Positions 1 through 7,160 of a stretch of 10,583 nucleotides of DNA are shown in pieces. The translations under genes were made by a program, and so were the position numbers. The stretch is from Chitinophagaceae bacterium (GTDB lineage: Bacteria; Bacteroidota; Bacteroidia; Chitinophagales; Chitinophagaceae), in the NCBI GenBank assembly GCA_025455205.1, contig JALOMZ010000026.1:1-10583 (forward strand), read 5' to 3'. Each line of letters starts with the position of its first letter. Within the stretch, counting starts at the first letter, position 1. The notes beneath the pieces are model-generated. The model had not been told where the DNA came from, did no database searches, and was given only the letters and a program-made list of their open reading frames with translations.

Positions 1-1266
1 CTGGTTGATCCGTATGATGTGAATGCCATCCGCAAGGGGATACTCACCATAATCAGTGACGAATCCTATCGCAGGCACCTCATCGATAAGGGCTTCCGGC
101 GGGCAGCCGACTTTGTGCCCGCAGAAATAGCTGCGCAGTACCTGCAGATCTACCGCTCTTATAACCACCTGGATTGGTATTTGCCGCATTCCACCCACTA
201 CCATTCCTATTTCTTCAACAAGCTGGCCGACGATGGGCGCGTGAACCTGGATGTATATTATTTCAGCGAAACCATTTCCAAGTATCCGTGGAAGAAGCAG
301 GAAGAAAGGAAGTTCCCGTTCCGGTCACTTAACCCCGGTTTCATGAACGTTGATTGGTCGCTGGTATTCAAGAATGGGTTCAAGCCCTTTTGCCGCTCGG
401 TGGTGGCAGGCTGGTCCAATCCCACCACCATGTGCCTGCTCACGCTGTGGAGCCTTCGGGGCAGTTCTTATTGGTTGTATACAGATACCCCAAGGCAAAC
501 GGTTCGTCGCGGCGTGAAGCAGTGGTGGCGGAGAATCTGGCTCAACTGGATCATCAGCCGTGCCAAAGGGATACTGGTAACCGGTGAGTATGGCAGGAAA
601 TTCGTGCTGGGATGGCATTTGAATGCACAGGTGCACAATTTCCCGTTTGTGGTAGACCTCGATTTCTTTGCACCATCAACTACGGCACCTGTTGTGCCTT
701 CCGGGGTGATCAGCATTTTTTCAAGCGGGCGGCTGGATATAGACCACAAAGGGTATGATGTTGCGCTGGAGGCCTTGGCACAGCTGAAACAACAGCATCC
801 TGCATTCAGGTTTATCTGGAAAATTGCCGGTGTGGGACCTGATAAGGAGAAGATCCTCGACATTGCGCGTGAGCATGCGTTGTTGGACAGTCTTGATTTG
901 CTGGGATGGAAAGAAATGCATGAATTACCAGCCCTGTTGCATGACTGTGATATTTTCCTGCATCCATCCAGGTTCGATCCCTTCCCCAATGCCATCCTGG
1001 AGGCCATGTCCTCCGGATGCGTAGTGGTGGCATCTGATGCGGCGGGCACCGGTTTGGACAGGATTGAAAATGGCATAAACGGATTCCTGTTCAAATCAGA
1101 ATCTGCCGACGAGTTGGCCCTGCAGATATGGAATGCCTGCCAATTATCAGAAGAGGCAAACAAAGCAATGCGGGTGGCCGCGCGGAAAACAGCAGAAAGC
1201 TGGCCCTATCATTACAATCTGAATCTGCTCACCGGCATCATCGATAAAGATGTTATGCAATCCTGA
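1..1266 (+). CDS. Tandem GT4-type glycosyltransferase fusion, 5'-truncated
   Basis: Frame 1 is open from the first base of the window, so the start lies upstream; GTG at 19 is only an internal codon. Numbering from codon 1, residues 1-53 look like the C-terminal tail of a GT4 glycosyltransferase (LVDPYDVNAIRKGI, then KGF..A..F....IA.QYLQIY). From about residue 57 a second enzyme begins with a typical GT-B N-terminus (WYLPHSTHYHSYFF). Its C-terminal nucleotide-sugar domain holds SSGRLDIDHKGYD, the IAGVGPD loop, and FDPFPNAILEAM, a form of the EX7E motif with Asp326 in the first position and Glu334 in the second. No ATG, GTG or TTG lies in frame between the two parts before residue 61; CTG at 169 is the only near-cognate start. 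The product probably transfers sugars onto a lipid-linked glycan at the cytoplasmic face of the membrane. The glycosyltransferase call is firm. Whether the fusion is natural, a lost stop or an assembly error is open. Sugar specificity cannot be read. Confidence 0.88.
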   Translation: MVDPYDVNAIRKGILTIISDESYRRHLIDKGFRRAADFVPAEIAAQYLQIYRSYNHLDWYLPHSTHYHSYFFNKLADDGRVNLDVYYFSETISKYPWKKQEERKFPFRSLNPGFMNVDWSLVFKNGFKPFCRSVVAGWSNPTTMCLLTLWSLRGSSYWLYTDTPRQTVRRGVKQWWRRIWLNWIISRAKGILVTGEYGRKFVLGWHLNAQVHNFPFVVDLDFFAPSTTAPVVPSGVISIFSSGRLDIDHKGYDVALEALAQLKQQHPAFRFIWKIAGVGPDKEKILDIAREHALLDSLDLLGWKEMHELPALLHDCDIFLHPSRFDPFPNAILEAMSSGCVVVASDAAGTGLDRIENGINGFLFKSESADELALQIWNACQLSEEANKAMRVAARKTAESWPYHYNLNLLTGIIDKDVMQS

Positions 1267-1289
1267 GTATTTCCCATAAACTGCGGCAT

Positions 1290-2426
1290 TTGGATCTCAT
1301 CATAAACGCTTCTAATATCAAAGCGGGCGGCGGGCTTACCCACCTGCAGGAAATACTGCATGGTGATGCTGCAGCCACCGCGGGCTTCAACCGGGTATAC
1401 CTGTGGGCGCCCGACAAAACACTGGAGAAGGTGGCAAACCATCCCTGGCTGGAAAAATGCAGCCATCCCTGGCTGAATGCGGGATACCGCCACACCTGGA
1501 AATGGAAAAGAAAGGTGTTTGAGCCTTTTGCCCGAAGCAGGAAGGCCCTGGTATATGTGCCAGGCACGGGCAGCTCGGGTAGTACGTATGTGACCATGTG
1601 CCAGAACCTGCTGCCGCTGCAGCCGGAGGAACTGAACCGCTATTTCTTTTCGCCCGACTGGCTGCGCCTGCGTCTGCTTCGCATGCTGCATCGCCGGGCA
1701 TACAGCCGTGCTGCCGGTGTGGTATTCCTGAACCGCTATTGCCTGCAACATGCAGAAAAACTGGTGGGCAGGCCTTTGCAGGAGCATGCCATCATTCCAC
1801 ACGGCCTGGCGCCCCGCTTTTTGGTGCCCCATAAGGAAGTGTATACCGGCACTTTTGATGCAAACAGGCCCATGCAACTGGTATACGTGTCTATCGTGGA
1901 TGTGTACAAGCACCAGTGGACCCTGGCAGAAGCCGTGTACCAGCTGGTGGCCGAAGGATATCATATGCAGCTGCACCTGATAGGCCCGGCCTATCCCAAA
2001 GCCATGCACAAGCTGCAGGCAGTGATGAACCGCTACCCGCAATATGCCCGGGCGGTACAATATCATGGCCCCATGCCTTATGAAGCCATTCATGATGCCT
2101 ATATGCAGGGAGACGCATTTGTTTTCGCCTCTTCCTGCGAAACCTTTGGCATGGTGCTCACCGAAGCCATGGCAGCGGGCCTGCCCGTGCTCTGCTCTTC
2201 GCGCAGCTCCATGCCCGAAACTGCCGGCGATGCGGTACTGTATGCCGACCCGCTGCGTGTGGATGAGCTGAAGCAACAGCTGAGCCGGATGTACCATGAG
2301 CCCGAACTGCGAAAAGACCTTTCCGCCCGGTCGCTGGCCAAAGCACGCACCATGAGCTGGCAGGCCTGTGCCGCCAGCACATTCGAGTATCTCTATAAAA
2401 TCAGCAAAAGTTCATGTGTGGAATAG
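1290..2426 (+). CDS. GT4-type glycosyltransferase
   Basis: A 378-residue GT-B glycosyltransferase, probably adding one sugar to the growing repeat unit in the cytoplasm. The N-terminus reads DLIINASNIKAGGGLTHL, the glycine-rich loop and following helix found at the start of many GT4 enzymes. The C-terminal domain has SIVDVYKHQWTLAEA (donor-binding region), the HLIGPAY strand and loop, and an intact EX7E motif (Glu284 and Glu292 in CETFGMVLTEAM), followed by SSMPETAGDAVLY. The start is set at TTG 1290: the frame is closed by TAA at 1245, there is no ATG or GTG between that stop and the conserved N-terminus, and a later start would delete the glycine loop. No Shine-Dalgarno is visible. It lies 23 bp after the previous gene, and its last 13 bases overlap the start of the AsnB-like gene, suggesting translational coupling. 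Donor and acceptor cannot be assigned. Confidence 0.9.
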   Translation: MDLIINASNIKAGGGLTHLQEILHGDAAATAGFNRVYLWAPDKTLEKVANHPWLEKCSHPWLNAGYRHTWKWKRKVFEPFARSRKALVYVPGTGSSGSTYVTMCQNLLPLQPEELNRYFFSPDWLRLRLLRMLHRRAYSRAAGVVFLNRYCLQHAEKLVGRPLQEHAIIPHGLAPRFLVPHKEVYTGTFDANRPMQLVYVSIVDVYKHQWTLAEAVYQLVAEGYHMQLHLIGPAYPKAMHKLQAVMNRYPQYARAVQYHGPMPYEAIHDAYMQGDAFVFASSCETFGMVLTEAMAAGLPVLCSSRSSMPETAGDAVLYADPLRVDELKQQLSRMYHEPELRKDLSARSLAKARTMSWQACAASTFEYLYKISKSSCVE

Positions 2427-4312
2427 TAGGAAGCTTTGGCTCTGCCATGGCGCCGGAAAAACTGCCCCTGTCGTCCATTGCCCACCGCGGCCCCGATGAC
2501 CAGGGAAGCTACCAGTATCAGGATGTGCTGATGGGACATACACGCCTGTCGATCCTTGATCTTTCGCCCAACGGACACCAGCCCATGCACAGTGCGGATG
2601 GTGAACTGGTGATAGTGTACAACGGCGAGGTATACAATCACCTCGACCTGCGGGCGGCCATGCCGGGTGCAGGTCCTTATCGCTCCACATCCGATACAGA
2701 AACCCTGTTGTATGCCTACCGCAGCTGGGGACTGGATATGCTCTCCCGCCTCAACGGCATCTTCGCCTTTGCCCTGCTCGACAAACAGCGGCAGAAGCTC
2801 TGGCTGGTGCGCGACCAGTTTGGCGTTAAGCCGTTGTACTACTACCAAAAAGACGGGGTGCTGCTCTATGGCAGTGAACTCAAATCCTTGCTGGCCTTTC
2901 CGGAATTCGACAAGACACTGGACTATACCGCCCTGGTGAACTACCTGAATTTCCTCTGGTCGCCGGGTGAGAAGACGCCTTTCCTGCATGTGCGCAAGCT
3001 GCTGCCCGGTCACTACCTGGAAGTGGACCTGGCCACCCGACGCATCAGCGCGCCGGTGCGTTACTACGACGTGCCCTTTAAGGGCCGGTATGAGTATACA
3101 CAGGAGGCCGATGCCCTGCAGGCCCTGGAGGGATACCTGGGAAAGGCTGTGCAGCGGCAGATGCTTTCTGATGTGCCGTTAGGGTTTTTCCTGTCGGGCG
3201 GACTGGATTCTTCCGCCATTGTGGCCCTGGCCGCCAAACAGCAGGATGCCGGATCCATCACCTGCTATACCACCGATGTAAAGGACAACGACTTTGAAGG
3301 CTATGCCAACGACCTGCCCTACGCCCGCAAAGTGGCGCAGCACCTGGGCGTGAAGCTCAATATCATACCCTCGCGATCTGATATCGTGCGCGATTTCGAC
3401 AGCATGATCTACCACCTGGATGAGCCGCAGGCCGACCCCGCGCCCTTCCATGTACTCAATATCTGCAAAGCAGCCCGCAAAGACGGCATCAAAGTGATGC
3501 TGGGTGGTGCGGCCGGCGATGACATCTTCTCCGGTTACCGCAGCCACCAGGCCCTCTACTATGAAAAATATTTCCGTCTCATACCCCGGCCCCTGGGCCA
3601 CCTGATGAAACAGGCGGCCAGCCTCATGGGCACCAACAACCCCATGGCCCGGAGGCTGCGCAAACTCACGGCCCACCTCGACAAGAGCACCGTGGAGCGC
3701 ATGTATGGCTATGCAGAATGGCTGCCCCTGGCAGTGAACAAAGGCCTCTTCGCCAAAGAAGCCGCCAACGCCATTGCATCCTATTATCCCGCCGAGTACT
3801 ACTACCAGCTGCTGCAGCAGATACCGCAGGAGAAAAACCTCCTCAACCAGAAGCTCTACTGGGAGCTGAAAGGATTCCTGCCCGACCATAACCTCAACTA
3901 TACCGACAAGATGAGCATGGCCGTGGGCGTGGAAGCACGAGTGCCATTCCTCGACCTTGAACTGGTAGAGTTCACCACGCGCCTGCATCCCCACCTGAAA
4001 ATGAAAGGCACCACCACCAAATACCTGCTCAAGAAACTCATGGAGCAATACCTGCCACATGAGATCATCTACCGTCCCAAAACAGGCTTTGGCGGTCCGG
4101 TGCGCGAATGGGTGAAAACAGACCTGCGCGAAAAGATCGGCGACGAACTGTCGCCACAGGCCATCCGAAACCGCGGCATTTTCGATCCGGCAGCCGTGCA
4201 GCAGCTGATCGCCGACAACCAGCAGGGCCGCATTGATGCGGCCTACAGCATCTGGGGATTGCTGGCTATTGAATCGTGGTGCCGGCAGTTCATCGATAAC
4301 TCCAACGCATAA
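2414..4312 (+). CDS. asnB: AsnB-like glutamine-hydrolysing amidotransferase
   Basis: A 632-residue two-domain enzyme of the asparagine synthase family, the usual family length. Residues 1-210 form the class II glutamine amidotransferase: Cys2 becomes the N-terminal nucleophile after Met removal, with Arg44 (TRLSILD), Asn70-Gly71-Glu72 (YNGEVYN) and Asp94 (SDTET) binding glutamine. The synthetase domain has the ATP pyrophosphatase loop SGGLDSS at 261-267, DEPQADP, DKMSMAVGVEARVPFLD and RPKTGFGGPVREW. The loop that reads SGEGSDE or SGDGGDE in typical asparagine synthetases is GGAAGDD here (364-370), with Ala366 where E. coli AsnB has Glu348. In polysaccharide loci such proteins are thought to amidate sugar carboxylates with glutamine nitrogen (WbpS-type), which fits this setting better than asparagine supply. 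ATG 2414 gives the required Met-Cys-Gly start. The symbol marks the family, not a proven activity. Confidence 0.92.
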   Translation: MCGIVGSFGSAMAPEKLPLSSIAHRGPDDQGSYQYQDVLMGHTRLSILDLSPNGHQPMHSADGELVIVYNGEVYNHLDLRAAMPGAGPYRSTSDTETLLYAYRSWGLDMLSRLNGIFAFALLDKQRQKLWLVRDQFGVKPLYYYQKDGVLLYGSELKSLLAFPEFDKTLDYTALVNYLNFLWSPGEKTPFLHVRKLLPGHYLEVDLATRRISAPVRYYDVPFKGRYEYTQEADALQALEGYLGKAVQRQMLSDVPLGFFLSGGLDSSAIVALAAKQQDAGSITCYTTDVKDNDFEGYANDLPYARKVAQHLGVKLNIIPSRSDIVRDFDSMIYHLDEPQADPAPFHVLNICKAARKDGIKVMLGGAAGDDIFSGYRSHQALYYEKYFRLIPRPLGHLMKQAASLMGTNNPMARRLRKLTAHLDKSTVERMYGYAEWLPLAVNKGLFAKEAANAIASYYPAEYYYQLLQQIPQEKNLLNQKLYWELKGFLPDHNLNYTDKMSMAVGVEARVPFLDLELVEFTTRLHPHLKMKGTTTKYLLKKLMEQYLPHEIIYRPKTGFGGPVREWVKTDLREKIGDELSPQAIRNRGIFDPAAVQQLIADNQQGRIDAAYSIWGLLAIESWCRQFIDNSNA

Positions 4313-4339
4313 TACCCTAGCGGGTTACCATACAGATCC

Positions 4340-6493
4340 ATGAAACAGATCATTCAATCCTTCAAAACAGGCGAGACCCTTCTGGAAGATATTCCGGCCC
4401 CACAGGTGCGGCCGGGCACTCTGCTGATTGAAACCACCCACAGCCTGGTAAGCCTGGGCACCGAGAAGATGCTGGTGGAATTTGGCAAGGCCAACCTCAT
4501 TGAAAAGGCCCGCCAGCAGCCCGACAAGGTGAAGCAGGTGCTCGACAAGATAAAGAGCGACGGACTGCTGCCCACCCTGGAAGCGGTATTCAATAAACTG
4601 GGCCAGCCTTTGCCGCTGGGGTATTGCAATGTGGGCAGGGTGGTGGCCGTGGGTGCCGGCGTATCGGGCTTCGCCGTGGGCGACCGCGTGGCCAGCAATG
4701 GCCCGCATGCCGAAATGGTGTGTGTGCCCAAAAACCTGGTGGCCAAAATACCGGAATCGGTTTCGGATGAGGAAGCCGCTTTCACCGTCATCGGCTCCAT
4801 TGGCCTGCAGGGTATCCGCCTGCTCAATCCCACGCTGGGAGAAACGGTGGTGGTGGTGGGGCTTGGCCTCATAGGCCTCATTACGGCCGAACTGCTGGTG
4901 GCCAATGGCTGCCGCGTGATTGGCATCGACCTCGACCCGCGCAAGCTGGAACTGGCGCGGGCCAAGGGCATCATCACCCTCAACCCGCAAAGCGACGACG
5001 TGGTGAACGCCGTGCTGCAACTGACGGGCGGCATTGGCACCGATGGTGTGATCATCACCGCCAGTGCCAAAACAGACAGCATCATTTCGGAAGCCGCCCG
5101 CATGAGCCGCAAACGTGGCCGCATCATACTGGTGGGCGTAATAGGCCTGAATATTTCGCGCGCTGAGTTTTACGAAAAGGAGCTCACCTTTCAGGTGTCG
5201 TGCAGCTACGGACCGGGCCGCTACGATGAATTGTATGAACAAAAGGGCCAGGATTATCCGCTGCCCTTTGTGCGCTGGACCGAACAACGAAACTTTGAAA
5301 CCATCCTCCAGGCCATGGCCGCCGGCAAGCTGGATGTGAAACCGCTCATTACCGAGCGGGTGGCGCTGCAGGATTACCAGCAGATATATGGGTCGATAGG
5401 GAAAACGGGGTCTGTTGCCTCCATTCTCGTGTATCCGGGATCGGCGGAGGCCAGGGCAGCGAAGACCAGCCCGGTGGTCATGCTGAAAGAAAGCGCCTAT
5501 TCATCCGGGGATGCCGTAATCGGCATTATTGGTGCGGGCAACTTCACGCAGATGACCCTGCTGCCGGCCCTGAAGGATACCGGTGCCCAATTGAAATACA
5601 TAGCGAGTGCTTCGGGCGTATCGGGCACTGCCCTCGGCAAGAAGTACGGTTTCTCCCATAGCACCACCGATTATAAGGTGATACTGGAAGATCCTGCTGT
5701 GCAGCTGGTGATGATCACTACGCGGCACAATGCCCATGCCCGGCAGGTGGTGGCCTCGCTGGAGGCCGGCAAGCATGTGTTTGTGGAGAAGCCGCTGGCC
5801 ATTAACCGCGAAGAATTGCAGGATATAATCCGATGCTTCGACCGGCAGGAAAAGCCAACCACCCTCATGGTGGGTTTCAACCGGCGCTTCTCCCCGCATG
5901 TGCAGCAGATGAAGAAACTGCTGGGGGCCACACCCGGTCCGCTCAACATGGTGGCCACCATGAACGCCGGTTTCATTCCACCCAATGTGTGGGTGCATGA
6001 TATGCAGGTGGGTGGTGGCCGCATCATCGGCGAAGCCTGCCACTACCTCGACCTGATGGTGTACCTCAGCGGCAGCCCCATCCGCAGTGTATGCATGAAC
6101 GCCATGGGCCCCAATCCGGCCATCAATACGGATAACGCATCCATACTGGTAACCATGGAAAATGGTTCGCAAGGCGTGCTCAACTATTTTGCCAATGGCC
6201 ACAAATCATACAGCAAGGAGCGGATTGAACTGTATTCACAGAACCGAACGCTGGTGATGGACAATTTCCGCACCACCGAAGGGTTTGGCTTTGCCGGTTT
6301 CAAAAAGCTTAAGACCACGCAGGACAAAGGCCACAAGGAGCAGTTCCGCCAGTTGATCAGCCGGGTAAAGGGCGGCGGACAGCCCCTCATTCCCTTCAGT
6401 GAGATAGTGAATGTAACCGCTGCCTCCCTGGCGGCCATTGAAAGCCTGCAGCGCGGTGCATGGGTATCGGTAAATGAGATACTTACCGCCTGA
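4340..6493 (+). CDS. Bi-domain oxidoreductase (MDR dehydrogenase + Gfo/Idh/MocA)
   Basis: A 717-residue fusion of two NAD(P)-dependent oxidoreductases. The N-terminal half (about 1-375) is a medium-chain dehydrogenase: VVAVGAGVSGFAVGDRV around residue 115 and a Rossmann GLGLIG at 174-179. It lacks the usual zinc ligands: the catalytic cysteine region reads SLVSLGTE (35-42), the GHE motif is GYC (94-96), and the four-cysteine lobe is absent. The C-terminal half (about 390-717) is Gfo/Idh/MocA-like, with GAGNFT at 398-403, the catalytic-lysine motif Glu483-Lys484-Pro485, GFNRRFSP, and GGGRIIGEACHYLDL. Proteins of this layout are known from polysaccharide loci, often beside heparinase II/III-like genes, but I know of no established substrate; a nucleotide sugar or lipid-linked uronate glycan is inference. 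It starts with ATG 27 bp after the AsnB-like gene and is expected to be cytoplasmic. Confidence 0.9.
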   Translation: MKQIIQSFKTGETLLEDIPAPQVRPGTLLIETTHSLVSLGTEKMLVEFGKANLIEKARQQPDKVKQVLDKIKSDGLLPTLEAVFNKLGQPLPLGYCNVGRVVAVGAGVSGFAVGDRVASNGPHAEMVCVPKNLVAKIPESVSDEEAAFTVIGSIGLQGIRLLNPTLGETVVVVGLGLIGLITAELLVANGCRVIGIDLDPRKLELARAKGIITLNPQSDDVVNAVLQLTGGIGTDGVIITASAKTDSIISEAARMSRKRGRIILVGVIGLNISRAEFYEKELTFQVSCSYGPGRYDELYEQKGQDYPLPFVRWTEQRNFETILQAMAAGKLDVKPLITERVALQDYQQIYGSIGKTGSVASILVYPGSAEARAAKTSPVVMLKESAYSSGDAVIGIIGAGNFTQMTLLPALKDTGAQLKYIASASGVSGTALGKKYGFSHSTTDYKVILEDPAVQLVMITTRHNAHARQVVASLEAGKHVFVEKPLAINREELQDIIRCFDRQEKPTTLMVGFNRRFSPHVQQMKKLLGATPGPLNMVATMNAGFIPPNVWVHDMQVGGGRIIGEACHYLDLMVYLSGSPIRSVCMNAMGPNPAINTDNASILVTMENGSQGVLNYFANGHKSYSKERIELYSQNRTLVMDNFRTTEGFGFAGFKKLKTTQDKGHKEQFRQLISRVKGGGQPLIPFSEIVNVTAASLAAIESLQRGAWVSVNEILTA

Positions 6494-6536
6494 CGGGGGC
6501 AGTATATCCTGAACACATTGAAACCCGACTCACAAG

Positions 6537-7103
6537 GTGCTCGATAGCCTGATTACATCAAAGACAAGGATGAAGCTGCTGCTGAAATTCTTCAGTAACA
6601 GCCAGAACCGGGCATACCTGCGCGGCCTTGCTACCGAAATGGGGGAAAGCACCAACGCCGTTCGCGTGGAACTGAACCGCCTTACAGAGGCGGGCCTGCT
6701 GGAGCATGAACACGAAGGCAATACGGTGCTCTACAAAGCCAATGTGAAGAATCCCTTCTACGGCGTGCTGCACAACCTGGTGATGAAATACATGGGCCTC
6801 GATTATGTGATCGAGGAGGTGATCGGGAAGCTGGGCAAACTGGAGCTGGCCTTCATCAATGGCGATTATGCCCGGGGTATAGACTCCGGCATCATAGACC
6901 TGGTGCTGGTGGGCGAAACCTTTGACCAGCAATACCTCAGCGGCCTGCTGAAGCGTGCAGAGGAGATTTCCCGCCGCCGCATCAGGCTGCTCACCCTGTC
7001 CATGCAGGAATTCCGGAAGCTGGAGCCCTCGCTGGAGGTAGACAAGGCCCTGGTGCTGTGGGCCACCGACAGCAGTGGCTACCATTCACCCATGCGTGGG
7101 TGA
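6537..7103 (+). CDS. Winged-helix regulator with degenerate nucleotidyltransferase-like domain
   Basis: A 188-residue protein. Residues 1-70 form a winged helix-turn-helix: LITSKTRMKLLLKFF, AYLRGLA, a likely recognition helix ESTNAVRVELNRL (37-49) and a wing around 55-68 ending VLYKAN. This resembles Bacteroidota proteins often labelled ArsR-like. After a linker helix, residues 105-155 resemble a minimal nucleotidyltransferase: NGDYARG then GIIDLVLVG (108-126). The active form of that motif has G[GS] and two acidic residues spaced DxD. Here Asp110 replaces Ser or Gly, and Ile119 stands where the first Asp should be, so catalysis is unlikely and a binding or dimerisation role is more plausible. 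GTG at 6537 is the only usable start, since TGA closes the frame at 6519 and the LITSKTR helix begins at once. It lies 43 bp after the oxidoreductase. It probably controls this locus or its neighbour, but the target is unproven. Confidence 0.8.
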   Translation: MLDSLITSKTRMKLLLKFFSNSQNRAYLRGLATEMGESTNAVRVELNRLTEAGLLEHEHEGNTVLYKANVKNPFYGVLHNLVMKYMGLDYVIEEVIGKLGKLELAFINGDYARGIDSGIIDLVLVGETFDQQYLSGLLKRAEEISRRRIRLLTLSMQEFRKLEPSLEVDKALVLWATDSSGYHSPMRG

Positions 7104-7107
7104 CCCA
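7086..7107 (+). repeat. Inverted repeat spanning the regulator stop codon
   Basis: TCACCCA (7086-7092) and TGGGTGA (7097-7103) are perfect 7-base inverted arms around a 4-base loop, and the right arm ends in the regulator gene's TGA. A second copy of the left arm in altered form, TGACCCA (7101-7107), follows, so the GGGT core also sits in an 11-base palindrome. No T-run follows directly, so this is not a textbook intrinsic terminator. It could be a weak terminator, an RNA-stability hairpin, an operator, or chance. Confidence 0.35.
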
Positions 7108-7109
7108 GC

Positions 7110-7160
7110 TTGCCCGGTGAATACCAACTTATAAAATCATAATATAATTATTTTTAATAG
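7110..7160 (+). promoter_or_regulatory. AT-rich leader, candidate promoter for the epimerase gene
   Basis: The 57-bp gap before the epimerase gene is the longest in the window, and its last 35 bases are almost entirely A and T, in sharp contrast to the GC-rich genes on both sides. It contains TATAAAAT at 7130-7137, TATAAT at 7143-7148 and TATTTTTA at 7149-7156, the last one base off the Bacteroidota -7 element TAnnTTTG. TTG at 7110 is a possible upstream element, but its spacing to these boxes is not standard. I support the region as a promoter or unstructured leader candidate but cannot choose the box. Confidence 0.35.

Noticed and set aside
19..1266. GTG at 19 as the true start of the first gene
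   Set aside because: The frame is open to base 1, and the codons before GTG (LVDPYD) belong to the conserved tail of the upstream glycosyltransferase domain.
3179..4060. Long open frames on the minus strand, here 293 codons, with similar ones at 1212-2297, 4325-5287, 7137-8216 and 8413-9519
   Set aside because: They lie wholly or almost wholly opposite well-supported genes, are rich in His, Gln and Ala as expected of reverse-complemented GC-rich codons, and show no family motifs.
4313..4339. Short inverted repeat ACCC-TAGC-GGGT after the AsnB-like gene as a terminator
   Set aside because: Only four base pairs with no following T-run, in a 27-bp gap of an apparent operon.
4630..4672. Four GGG tracts as a G-quadruplex
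   Set aside because: Two of the loops are about 10-12 bases long and the sequence is explained by conserved Gly and Val codons.
4846..4860. GGT/GTG repeat run as a phase-variation tract
   Set aside because: Only about four trinucleotide units encoding part of the conserved beta strand VVVV before the Rossmann glycines; unit changes would not shift the frame.
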